NCBI GenBank assembly: GCA_028554795.2
Contig: CM068824.1
Location: 158,043,289-158,107,288 of the forward strand
Direction of reading: 5' to 3'
Length of the DNA stretch: 64,000 nucleotides
Source of the DNA: Sinohyriopsis cumingii
Taxonomy: Eukaryota > Mollusca > Bivalvia > Unionida > Unionidae
Shown here: piece after piece, positions 31,131 through 39,689 of the stretch
Layout: every line of letters begins with the position of its first letter
Position numbering within the stretch: the first letter of the stretch is position 1
Position numbers and translations under genes: made by a program
The notes under the pieces: generated by a model
Told to the model about the DNA's origin: nothing
What the model saw: the letters and a program-made list of their open reading frames with translations, nothing else
The model's database searches: none

Positions 31131-32057
31131 TTATACTGGAACGCGTCGCCACTGATTGTCTTTACGTCGTATCAGTTTGAGGACAGGCATGACACGTCGT
31201 GCAGGGGTACGTAACGGACTAAATCGAGCCAGTTCTTGCTTGGACAAATCCAGTAAACTTTGTAACATGCCCGATTTTTCTTGGACTTTGATTTTGGGAG
31301 AAGGTACTTTGTGAGCAGCAGCCACTGCCACTAAATTGGAGGGTCCTGCCACTGGGGAAGATCTACTTGGGGTCATCAACGGAGATGTTCTTGGTGTGAT
31401 CAACGTCTCCAAGTACTCTTCAGTTCTTGGTGTCATCAACGGAGAAGTGGATGAACTTGAGGATGCCGAAGACGCAGTCACCGCCGTAGCAGGTCGTAGT
31501 TTGCGAGTGTAAAGTTGCGTCCTGGCCGAAGTGCCTCTCTTGCGACTAGTTTTCTTCTGTGGACTTTTCTTTTTCTGGGGGCTTCTTTTCATTTTCCGGG
31601 GTGGCGTCTGGTAAGAGGAGGGTCCCGCCACTGGAGAAGTTCTCCTTGGGGACCTGGTCTTTTTCTTCTTCTTGGGGCTTCGTTGGACTTTTTTCTTGGG
31701 GAGAAGTTTGGGGGCATTTGGATCCCATCTTAAGAGAGAGCGAATGATGACCCCTCCTAGAGTACCGCTCCTTCCAGGTTTCAAAATGATTTGTTTTTTG
31801 GTTTGAGTGTCGATGCGGAGATCGGCCAGTTGGGTCAAAGCGACGTTGTTTCGATCAAAAAAGCGTTTGGTTTGATGAGGAATCTGAATGATTCCTTGGA
31901 GTAATTGACGTGCCGTCACCGTGAACCATCGTAAGACTTCTTTGAGACCAGCTTCTAAGACACGAGCTCGTGTTTGTGGATTTTTTTCTCGACTGATGCC
32001 ATACAAGGCACGAATCAATTTGACGGGAAGATGCGACTGAAGGGACGTCATGTTCAA
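31131..32057 (-). CDS. Basic Lys/Pro-rich Polinton protein
   Basis: 308 residues. The N-terminal domain contains HLPVKLIRALYGISREKNPQ and a helical region, then IILKPGRSGTLGGVIIRSLL. The middle is a long Lys/Pro/Ser tract (PKKKVQRSPKKKKKTRSP), probably disordered and DNA-binding, with TSPLMTP repeats. The end, LQSLLDLSKQELARFSPLR, is conserved in copy A. Family not identified; a core protein or a replication accessory is possible. Its start overlaps the ATPase stop by four bases. A TATAAAAA box at 32,091-32,098 precedes it. Confidence 0.6.
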   Translation of the reverse strand: MNMTSLQSHLPVKLIRALYGISREKNPQTRARVLEAGLKEVLRWFTVTARQLLQGIIQIPHQTKRFFDRNNVALTQLADLRIDTQTKKQIILKPGRSGTLGGVIIRSLLRWDPNAPKLLPKKKVQRSPKKKKKTRSPRRTSPVAGPSSYQTPPRKMKRSPQKKKSPQKKTSRKRGTSARTQLYTRKLRPATAVTASSASSSSSTSPLMTPRTEEYLETLITPRTSPLMTPSRSSPVAGPSNLVAVAAAHKVPSPKIKVQEKSGMLQSLLDLSKQELARFSPLRTPARRVMPVLKLIRRKDNQWRRVPV

Positions 32058-32776
32058 AATGTGTGTGAGACAGACGAAAAGGGTCTGATGTTTTTATAGA
32101 TTTTTTTGTGGAGTGAAATTAAGTCGAGGACGGAGACGTGTACAGGACAGGCCCTCCGTCTTGGCACCAGTGGTGAAACAAGTGGGTACGAAATCTCAAA
32201 TCCTCGGGGGTCGTATGTCCCTAACTGTTTGGCTAAGACTTGCACTTGCGATTTATCTCGAGGGCTTTTAAACAAGACCACGTAATGCGCATTGAGACTG
32301 ATGGTGCGATGGGCTTTACTTTGTTGAAACAAATTTTGGGTGATGTAAACGACACTGGCATTACGGTGATGCCCTTTGCGCGTGAACCACAGTTTAATTT
32401 CTTCTTCGTCTTCTCCTAACGTGTCGTCGAAAATGACCAAATGGGTTTGACGGGAGTCAGAGACGATGCCGTCGTCTTCTTTAGGAATGCCTTCCACAAA
32501 CACGATGGAATCGCCTTGACTTTCCCGCAAGAGGCTGTACGCCGATTGCCACTCTTTGTAACACCACACGATCCGTTGAGTTGGCCGATCGATCAAATGA
32601 TGTTTATGTTCGATCAAACGTTTGACGAATTCGGTTTTGCCTGAACCGCTAGGTCCAGCAATGAGCATGTTAAAAGGATGGCGAAGATACAAAGCCTCCC
32701 AACTGGCACGATCTAAGTGTTCGTCGATGACTTTGACAGTGGAGGAAGAGGGAGCAGACACAGCAGAGGTAGCCAT
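32054..32776 (-). CDS. Genome-packaging ATPase (FtsK/HerA, A32-like)
   Basis: 240 residues. Walker A is GPSGSGKT at residues 41-48, Walker B is HLVIFDD at about 112-118, and a polar sensor segment ITQNLFQQ lies near 145-152. This is the plan of A32-like ATPases that pump DNA into capsids of Polintons and large DNA viruses. The C-terminal 40 residues are less like the family. It lies downstream of the polymerase on the same strand, with a TATATAAAC box at 32,821-32,830. Confidence 0.85.
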   Translation of the reverse strand: MATSAVSAPSSSTVKVIDEHLDRASWEALYLRHPFNMLIAGPSGSGKTEFVKRLIEHKHHLIDRPTQRIVWCYKEWQSAYSLLRESQGDSIVFVEGIPKEDDGIVSDSRQTHLVIFDDTLGEDEEEIKLWFTRKGHHRNASVVYITQNLFQQSKAHRTISLNAHYVVLFKSPRDKSQVQVLAKQLGTYDPRGFEISYPLVSPLVPRRRACPVHVSVLDLISLHKKIYKNIRPFSSVSHTF

Positions 32777-32820
32777 AGTGTCTGGAATGTCACTTGTGAC
32801 ACGAAAAGAAACAAGACGAG

Positions 32821-32853
32821 AGTTTATATACTTTTTTTCAGAACACGTTTATT
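32821..32853 (-). promoter_or_regulatory. TATA box of the ATPase gene and AATAAA of the polymerase unit
   Basis: Minus-strand TATATAAACT at 32,821-32,830 lies about 45-55 nt before the ATPase start. AATAAA at 32,848-32,853 lies about 390 nt beyond the polymerase stop and is conserved in copy A near 13,217. The end of one unit and the start of the next are therefore back to back. Confidence 0.55.
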
Positions 32854-33156
32854 GAATGTTTCAAACATGAATACGAAAGACAAAAAAATACATAAAAGCC
32901 AAAGGCTTAAGTACAAGGATAAAAGGCACATGATAACCATCAACGTGGAATAAACACAAGTGTCTGTACAACATGTTTTGGGTAATGTTCTGACCAGTTC
33001 TATAGGGGGTAAGGTCACACAAGTGTCCTCCCGAAAGGGTCTTTCAGGCCTGTCCACGACAGTCCTGTCCTGGGTGACGGGTTCTTCTGGCACCGTCACT
33101 AACACAGGGTGAAAAGTCGCAAGGCTCACAATCGCATTCCAATTCAGAAGCCCCAC
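32824..33156 (-). CDS. Short conserved frame between polymerase and ATPase
   Basis: Up to 110 residues. HPVLVTVPEEPVTQ and DRPERPFREDTCVTLP are conserved with copy A, including an in-frame length difference, which suggests coding. The C-terminal part runs past the AATAAA signal and is probably not real. Function unknown. Confidence 0.3.
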   Translation of the reverse strand: MGLLNWNAIVSLATFHPVLVTVPEEPVTQDRTVVDRPERPFREDTCVTLPPIELVRTLPKTCCTDTCVYSTLMVIMCLLSLYLSLWLLCIFLSFVFMFETFNKRVLKKSI

Positions 33157-33240
33157 ACTTGAATTGTGCCTGTCTAAACTTGTTTTGTGTTTCTCTGAAA
33201 GTATTCATCTTGTTCGCTCGGTCTTGGTAGTCACAATGAA

Positions 33241-36200
33241 CTATTGATCTTGCCTAGGGTTCCTTTTTATATACAGACCAATACCGACGTGTCCATACGG
33301 TAAGGTGAAATGATTGGAAAGTCGCACTCGCTTCTGGTACACGATTTGATAGACTTTTTTCAAGGGTCGACTGACGATGTGGTGAGTGGGTAAACGTACA
33401 ATCTTGTTGGGTTGATAGGTGGTCACTTTAAAGTTTCCATCCTCTCCCGATTGCAAGGCTTCTTTCAATACCCCAAAGTTCACCACACGACTGGTACGAT
33501 AATTCAGAGACAATCCTTTCACTTTACACTTCGTGTGCAATTCTCCTTGTGGGTCCCGGTATTCGTAGCCGTAATTTTTGGGACCACCACTGACGAAACT
33601 TAGAATCTTGTCATCGGGGTGCTCGTCTGTCCAGGCTCCTAAACGGTCTCCTTCGATGTCAGGGTGCTGTTGACTCGGGTGATCGATATAAATGCAACTG
33701 TCCGTGTCAAAGTACAGGACACGTTCCCCTAACAGTTCTAAAGCTTCGTACACGAGCATGAGCTGTCACGTAAGCCGCAATGATGACATTTCCAAAGGGT
33801 CGTCTTGTACAAAGTCCAGATCTTCTTCGTAATTGACCAAGATCAAATCCTCGCGAACGACGTCCACGTGTTTCATGTATTTGGTTTTGTCGTGAATCAT
33901 CTGAAAGTAGCGGGAAGGTTCTGTCAAATATTTCGTCTTGGGTAAACACGGTCGTTGTGCCATTTTACCCCACAAGCGATTTAACATCACTTTGGCAAAC
34001 GACCGCCTGCCTTCGTTTTTCTCGATGTGGTCTAAAGAGATGCCTTCTTGTTCATAGTATTTCTCTTTGAATGTCTTTCGTCTTCGGAAGTGTGACACCA
34101 GGAAGGATAGCCGCTGGCTTCTTGCTTCAGTTTCAAAAAGGCATCCACGTAGTCGGCGAAAATGCCTTTCTGAGTGGGGTCACCCTTGTGGTATTGTTGT
34201 GTCTTGGGAAAGTGGCAAATTTCGTACACTTCTAACAGTTGGTATCCCATGTCCAGAGCTTTGAACAATTCTAAGCTGACCCAGGTTCCCGTCAAGGCCC
34301 GTTCTTCCTGGGTGTGCTGACAAGGTTGGTCTTGGTTGCACGTTTCGGCACGAGTACGGCACAAAGGAAACATCAGTTTCCTTGGCAATGGTGAGGTAAG
34401 ACGGGATGGTATAGGTTCGTGGGAGGCAAAACTTTACACTTGATCAAGCCTTCGTATTGTCGAATGTTTTTTAGGTCGATGTGTTCCGTCAACAATTGTG
34501 GGTGCCCTGCAGGAAAGCGACAATATTTGCACACGTAAGGATACAGCGAACACACGTCCAAGTATTTGATTTCTTCTCCTTTCTCTTCGTCGGCTTGGTA
34601 CAGCAAACAGGTGGCATTGGTCCTTCCTCCGTACAACTATCCCTCGGGTTTAGGGGGTCCATCAGCTTGTAACTTTCCACGGCACGTTTAAACTCGGGAT
34701 CGGTTTTCATACGGTGATCGTACTCGTGTTCCCACATTTCCACCACTTGGTATCCTTGCTGTTCTAACTTTAGGCGTCGCTGACAAGTGTCCTGGTACAA
34801 GTCTTCCATGGTTCGTTGTAAAAACTGATTTTTAGTGCTACGATCAGGGTAACAGACGGGACATCCGTGAAATAAGCAACCGTTAAACTCGTACACGATC
34901 TTAGGGTTTTCTAAGTCCCAGCCATCGACCGAATACGTTCCGATGGTCTTCTCGCCTCCTCCGTTGCGGGCATGCTGAATCCATTCATCTTCCTTGTCGC
35001 AGAAGTAATGTAACCAACGTAGGGCTTTCACCGAGTATTGACGTTTGACATAGTGGGTCGTTTGAGGACTGATGACAGCCACGGTGTTTTCAGGCATGAA
35101 TCGTTGTCGATACACTAAGGAACACGCTTTGGCAATGGTGCAAGCTTCTTTCAAAGGATCGACCCCTCCGTGTTCCATGAACAGTTCTCGAAATTTTCCA
35201 CAGCAACGCCGTAAAATGTCCACGTCGGAACGACAATACTTTAGCATTTCTTCCTGAAAGTCGAAAGGGTCGGAGGCGTGAGTCTGGTACCAAGCGTAGA
35301 AAGCTTCTCGTTGTTCGGTACGCATGTTTTCGAGGTCGTAATAGTGAGCCTCAGGCAAATGGGGTAGAACGGCGTGTTGATTGGCTTCCGTATTGAAAAA
35401 GTGTGGAAAGTACCCTTTAGCCATTTCTGTCATTCCAAACGTTTTAGGCATTCGACTCAAAGGCATGGCCAAATAGCTCATCGAATCTTTAAACTGTACT
35501 TGTCCCACTTGCATGAAAATGATTTTGGCTCCGTTCAAAGTGACTTTAGGACGTTCGGTGCCTTGTTCCGTATAGTATCTGAGAAGAAACTGTCCATCGT
35601 ATCCGGAGAAATTGTGAGCCATCACTGTGGCATGACGATGACAATCTCCGTAACGTTCGATGTCCTCTTGGCTCCTCGTCGTGTAGATGAGATCTAAGAC
35701 CCATTGGGCAAAATCGGCTAACGTGTTCGGTCCTCGAAAGATTTTTTCACGCCCTCCGGGAATCTTGCTGCAGTGAGGGCAATGACTGAAGATAGGTTCT
35801 TGAATGCACTTCTCGCACGCTCGATGAGCCACGCAGAAATTAGGAATGTGAATGCCAGTCTCTTGCATGCATTCGAAATCGAAAAAGATGAAATTGCCTT
35901 TCTTCTTGTGACCGTCCTCTTTCTCTGGTGGGGGTTGGTATTTTTGCACGTAGCATTCGTGTTGCAGGTCCACGATGTGGTGACAAATGTGACATTTTTT
36001 TTTTCCTGAACATACGTGTGTCTTGGTACTGTTGGTACGTAGACCTTGTCGACACGTAGGGCACAATCGCAGCAGCTGACAAGCACATTTCTGCTGTGAA
36101 CCTTGCGTCTTCAGATGTTGTTGGTAACAGGCAGGGCTGACAAACGTGCGCAGACAAGCAGGACAAAAATGTACTCTTTCTTGTCCTTCGCTCAGACAGG

Positions 36201-37300
36201 GTGGAGAGGCCAAACATCCTGGGCATTTCCATCCGCAATGTTTGTGTTGCTCTCGATTGTTATAGCCATAGTCAAATTTCTCACAGAATAACTGTATCCT
36301 AGGAATCCAGTGATAGTGGTAATGGTATCGAAATGGTCATCATGATAATAGACATGAATGTATTTTCCGTCCTTAAAGTCTTTCCCTCGAAACAACAGAG
36401 GCCCGCGCATTTCTTGAGGGTGCACTTTCAAGATGTAGAGTGGAGCTAGGACATCTTGCAATTTCTGCATCTCAGGAATGCCACAGGGTGTGTCTTTGGA
36501 CAGTCCGGCTTGTTGTAACAGGAGTTCTGCTTCGTTTCGTTGTTTGGCTCGGTCGGATCGTTGAACAGTTTTCCAGGCTCTTTTCCATTCTACCGTGTCG
36601 TTCTTGTTGGCATACGTTCGTCCCACAACGATGGCTCGGGCTAAACAAATCTGGTCTTGAGAATTGTGAATTTGGACGAGACTCTTTTTGGTGTTGCGAA
36701 GGTCGTTCACCAATAACACCTTATTGCGTTGTCCGGTCCCTTGAGGAGGAGAGACGTGGGCCATTTTCAGTGTGCTTTACCATCGGTGATGTCAAACTGG
36801 TCATTAGATTGTTGTACGTGTTGAATCTTGTCCATGACTTTGGAAGGGGTTAGTTCTGCGGGTCTGCTAAACTCGATCCAAACAGGGGATTTCAAGCTGT
36901 CGTGATCTATGGATAGTGTCAAGCGATCGTCTTCTTTGGGTTGACATTGTCGCTTGAGTGCGGTGAGCAAAGAATCCCACATCTCGGTGATAAACCCTTC
37001 TGCTTTCTCCAATGGTACGTCGGACTTGAAATCTTTAAACTTCACTGTGTAGGTGTAAGCCGTGGTTCTAAATTTTCTAGAGGAGCGCTTTTCCGTCTCT
37101 CGAATGGAATAGTACTTTTCAGGGTTGACTAAGGGTGGTGAACTTTGTTTAGAGGGTTCGGATTCTGGTTCACTCATGTCCTCTTCAAAATCACTGGCAT
37201 GAATTTGTGCCAAGACTTCAGCTCTGGTACGAGGCGATAGATCACGTTTCTGCCTCTTACTTTCTTCTTCTTTCTTCTCGAATGAATAGGATCGTTTCAT
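33241..37300 (-). pseudogene. Protein-primed DNA polymerase B (broken)
   Basis: The Polinton pPolB gene, about 4 kb. Recognisable in order: an N-terminal extension with EKRSSRKFRTTAYTYTVKF and a QSNDQFDI segment; ICLARAIVVG and GPLLFRGKDF segments; Cys/His zinc-binding clusters (FCPACLRTF, CHICHH); the 3'-5' exonuclease with FFDFECMQ and AHNFSGYDGQFLL; and the palm with DTDSCIYIDH near the end. The family copies linear DNA by protein priming. The gene is broken, with about half a dozen breaks, so this copy could not make its own full-length polymerase. Confidence 0.85.
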
Positions 37301-37435
37301 CTTGAGTGCAAAACGTCAAATGACTCAAGTTTAAACACCATAGACTAATTTACAGTCATGGCAAACCAGCGTATATAAAAAGGGTGTGTGTCCTGTCCTT
37401 TCACTATTCATTTCACTCTCAAACCGAGCACAACG
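37301..37435. promoter_or_regulatory. Divergent promoter region, polymerase (-) and zinc-knuckle gene (+)
   Basis: 135 bp between divergent starts. A clear plus-strand TATA box, GTATATAAAAAG (37,371-37,382), lies 55-65 nt upstream of the ATG at 37,436. The minus-strand promoter is less obvious. Confidence 0.55.
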
Positions 37436-37831
37436 ATGGAAGAGACTACCCAGATGGAACGTTTCATCAGAGCTTTGCGAGGGGTCATTAGAAAATTCTC
37501 TTCAGACCAGCCGACGGACTACTCTCCTTCCTTTCGAGATAAAAGTCAAGATACTTGCTATATCTGTCAGAAGAAAGGGTATTGGTCTTCAGAGTGTCCA
37601 GACCGTCAAAAAAGAACAAAAACAGGGGCTAGAAAAGACAAAAGTCAAGATACCTGTTATTATTGTCAAGAAAAAGGACATTGGTCTCCAGATTGCCCAA
37701 AAAAGAAACAAGAGGAGTCGGAAGAAAAGAGGGATTCTTCAGAGGATGAAAGCAGCCAAGTGAAGAAAAAGAAACAGGAGAAGAAAAAAGAAGGGAAGAA
37801 AGTGAGGAGGAAGAGGAGGAAAAGACTGTGA
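37436..37831 (+). CDS. Zinc-knuckle (CCHC-type) basic protein
   Basis: 131 residues from MEETTQMERFIRALRGVIRK. I choose this ATG because the TATA box at 37,371 places transcription start near 37,405, so the frame upstream of 37,436 is leader. Two knuckle modules, CYICQKKGYWSSEC and CYYCQEKGHWSPDC, are separated by about 30 residues and are each preceded by DKSQDT, so they arose by internal duplication. An acidic then Lys/Arg-rich tail follows (KKKKQEKKKEGKKVRRKRRK). Such knuckles bind single-stranded nucleic acid. This is not a standard Polinton gene. It is on the plus strand, opposite to the core block, and no stem-loop follows it. Confidence 0.75.
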   Translation: MEETTQMERFIRALRGVIRKFSSDQPTDYSPSFRDKSQDTCYICQKKGYWSSECPDRQKRTKTGARKDKSQDTCYYCQEKGHWSPDCPKKKQEESEEKRDSSEDESSQVKKKKQEKKKEGKKVRRKRRKRL

Positions 37832-38110
37832 CGGTGAAGAAATTTAAAAAAAAGAGAGAGTAAAAAAAAAGAAACAGAAGAAGTGAATGTAATTTATAAA
37901 GTGTTCTGTTGTGAATTGTGAATTGGATTGTAACTATGGAGAAAAGAATACATTAATTATATAAGGTAAGTGTCTTTGAGTTTTGATTTTAAATAAGAAG
38001 CTACACTCACGCACTCATACACAGACATGTACTATAAGGGTAAAATGTTTTTTTTGTGTTGATTTTTGAGTTATTGGCAAATTGAAAGGCTATCTCTTTT
38101 TGAGAGAAGT
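37832..38110. other. Convergent spacer
   Basis: AT-rich region between the plus-strand zinc-knuckle gene and the minus-strand coiled-coil gene. An AATACA at about 37,949 could be a weak poly(A) signal of the former. The downstream element of the next stem-loop lies at 38,084-38,104. Confidence 0.45.
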
Positions 38111-38137
38111 GGGTGGCCCTGAAAAGGGCCTTTTTTG
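38111..38137 (-). terminator. Histone-type 3' stem-loop with downstream element
   Basis: Minus strand: GGCCCT-TTTC-AGGGCC (38,115-38,130), ACCCA, then CTCTCAAAAAGAGATAGCC. It lies about 15-20 nt below the stop at 38,152. Its downstream element matches that in the terminal repeats. Confidence 0.9.
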
Positions 38138-38151
38138 GTGTAGAGGTGAGT

Positions 38152-38709
38152 TTAAGCAATCAACTTTAACTGCCTTAAGCCTTTGCCACGGCCGAGGCCT
38201 ACTTCTGATGATGATGATTGGGTTGAAATCACTAAGGGTGGTACGATAAGTTTAGTCACAGGGTTGGCGTGTTTAGCTCGGGAAGGTCGTATTCTCTTCG
38301 GTCGTGATAAAGAAGTCTGATACATTTGTTTCAGACTTCTTAACTCCGCTAAAATGTCCAACAGTACCGTGGCCGTTTGATTTTCAGCCTCTTGTTTCTT
38401 TGCTGCTTCTTCTTCTTCTTGTTGTTTTTTTCTTACCTCTTCTTGTTGCTGTTGCTGTTGCTGTAGGAGAAAAGCTTGTTCCGCTTCCTTTTGTCGTTGC
38501 ATAAATTTCTCCAATTCTTCTTTCTGTCTCTGTCTAAAATTCTCCACTTGCGGTAATGAAGAATGAGACGAAGGTTCCGGAACAAATTCTTGCGAGGTAA
38601 GAAAATCCACAAAATCCCAATGTACCTCTTCTGAAAGTAAGTCCGGGTTCCCTTGGTCGGTCTCCACTGCTGGTGCACCCCAGTGAATCGTTTTCTGAGT
38701 TTCCGTCAT
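38152..38709 (-). CDS. Copy B accessory coiled-coil protein
   Basis: 185 residues. Acidic N-terminus (HWDFVDFLTSQEFVPEP), a long Gln/Glu/Lys coiled-coil (FRQRQKEELEKFMQRQKEAE, then a glutamine run), LLDILAELRSLKQMY, and a basic C-terminal tail with RPKRIRPSRAKHANP. No known family. It ends at the histone-type stem-loop at 38,111 and has its own TATA box (TCTATATAGA, 38,757-38,767) about 50 nt upstream. Frame looks whole. No counterpart in copy A, whose right end is missing. Confidence 0.65.
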   Translation of the reverse strand: MTETQKTIHWGAPAVETDQGNPDLLSEEVHWDFVDFLTSQEFVPEPSSHSSLPQVENFRQRQKEELEKFMQRQKEAEQAFLLQQQQQQQEEVRKKQQEEEEAAKKQEAENQTATVLLDILAELRSLKQMYQTSLSRPKRIRPSRAKHANPVTKLIVPPLVISTQSSSSEVGLGRGKGLRQLKLIA

Positions 38710-38930
38710 GTTGAATCACTGTCTCGCATCGATTGACAGCACACAGGCGCTAGCGAATCTATATAGACCACGTGACGTCACAGACTGCTCTCTTCGGATT
38801 GGATGCGGGCTGACTGAATTTTGTCACGCGTGTTTGGATTAGTCAATGAACTCAATCCGTTTCAATCCTTCCTCTCCCTATAAATAAGCGCAGTTCAGTG
38901 CATTGATTTACCTGTTCTCGGAGCCTCACG
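38710..38930. promoter_or_regulatory. Bidirectional promoter of the right-end accessory genes
   Basis: 220 bp between divergent starts. Minus side: TATATA at 38,759-38,766. Plus side: CTATAAATAAGC at 38,878-38,889 with an Inr-like TTCAGTG at 38,894-38,900. Each TATA is about 50 nt from its ATG. Between them are CCACGTGACGTCA (E-box fused to a CRE, 38,768-38,780), an inverted CCAAT (38,796-38,800) and further ATTGG/ATTAG-like sites. CCAAT boxes are common in histone promoters; this resemblance is suggestive only. Confidence 0.65.
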
Positions 38931-39161
38931 ATGTGGACCACAGTTGAATCATCCACCCTTGTGTTTTCAATGATGTTTAGGACGGACATACCCATGTATG
39001 TCCGATCCAAGTGGACTGTTGTTGATAGGACAGATACTAGTCTATGGATGAGAAGAGTTTACATAGAAAGACAAGGATGCCTCAAGAGGGTACTTGTGTA
39101 TGGACCTGCAGTTAGAAGGAGTTTAAGAAGAAGAAGATGTGACAGATGCCGTCTATGTTGA
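38931..39161 (+). CDS. Arg-rich small protein at the right end of copy B
   Basis: 76 residues. The N-terminal two thirds are mixed (MWTTVESSTLVFSMMF), then VYIERQGCLKRVLVYGPAV and a strongly basic end, RRSLRRRRCDRCRLC. The end looks like a condensing peptide such as adenovirus mu, but sequence similarity is not shown. It is transcribed outward, and its stop lies about 25 nt before the stem-loop that forms the inner border of the right terminal repeat. No known family. Confidence 0.6.
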   Translation: MWTTVESSTLVFSMMFRTDIPMYVRSKWTVVDRTDTSLWMRRVYIERQGCLKRVLVYGPAVRRSLRRRRCDRCRLC

Positions 39162-39180
39162 TATTAATATTAACATAAAA

Positions 39181-39206
39181 CCAAAGGCCCTTTTCAGGGC
39201 CACCCA
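39181..39206 (+). terminator. Histone-type 3' stem-loop inside right terminal repeat
   Basis: Plus strand: CCAAA (39,181-39,185), GGCCCT-TTTC-AGGGCC (39,186-39,201), ACCCA (39,202-39,206), then CTCGAAAAGAGATAGCC (39,212-39,228). It is the mirror copy of the hairpin at 22,187 and matches the histone consensus at every constrained position. Confidence 0.9.
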
Positions 39207-39683
39207 CATTTCTCGAAAAGAGATAGCCTTTCGATTGCCTACCCCTGTTTAATTTTTTTTTTTTAAAAAATCCCATGTTCAATTCCCCTTGTCCCTAAAG
39301 TAGTTTTTTTTTTCTAACATGTTCAATTCCCCTTTGTCCCCAGACAAACCCAAACTCTATTGCCATGTTCAATTCCCCTTGTCCCTAGACAGACCCAAAC
39401 TCTATTCCCCATGTTCAATTGCCTTTGTCCCTAGAATCGATATTCTTTTCCATTGTTCGAATGCCTTTGTCGCTAAAATGGATATATCCTTTTTTTTTCG
39501 TTTCTCCAATGTTAAATTCCATTGTTGCTAATCTTACCCAGGGTTTTTTGCCCATGTTAAATTTCCATTGTCGCTAATCTTACCCAGGGTGGTTAATGTT
39601 AAATTTCCATTGTCGCTAATCTTACCCAGGGGGTGTTTTTAATGCTAATTCCCATTGTCGCTAATCTCACCCCATTCACTACT
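39181..39683 (-). repeat. Right terminal inverted repeat of copy B
   Basis: Inverted match to 21,708-22,212, with about ten substitutions and small homopolymer differences. Ends in CCATTCACTACT. Confidence 0.95.
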
Positions 39684-39689
39684 TGTGTT
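39684..39689. repeat. Right target-site duplication of copy B
   Basis: TGTGTT, identical to 21,702-21,707. Confidence 0.95.

Larger units (their letters stand above)
21708..39683 (-). mobile_element. Polinton/Maverick copy B, 17,976 bp, termini complete
   Basis: A near-complete Polinton flanked by TGTGTT on both sides and bounded by inverted repeats of about 505 bp, starting 5'-AG and ending CT-3'. It carries polymerase B, ATPase, integrase, major and minor capsid proteins, several conserved small proteins and six accessory genes. Most frames look whole; the polymerase is broken (about half a dozen breaks), one accessory gene is broken, and no protease is recognised. By eye the two terminal repeats differ at about ten positions plus homopolymer lengths, roughly 2 percent, so insertion is fairly recent and clearly younger than copy A. 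An absolute age needs the host's neutral rate. Confidence 0.95.

Noticed and set aside
37388-37435. Longer start for the zinc-knuckle protein
   Set aside because: The TATA box at 37,371 would place this stretch in or before the leader; ATG at 37,436 fits better.
22187-39206. Stem-loops as rho-independent-type or chance palindromes
   Set aside because: They match the histone consensus in stem length, loop and both flanks, carry a purine-rich downstream element, and always follow a stop codon on the right strand, in two separate elements.
22161-39228. A captured histone gene as source of the stem-loops
   Set aside because: No frame near any hairpin resembles H1, H2A, H2B, H3 or H4.
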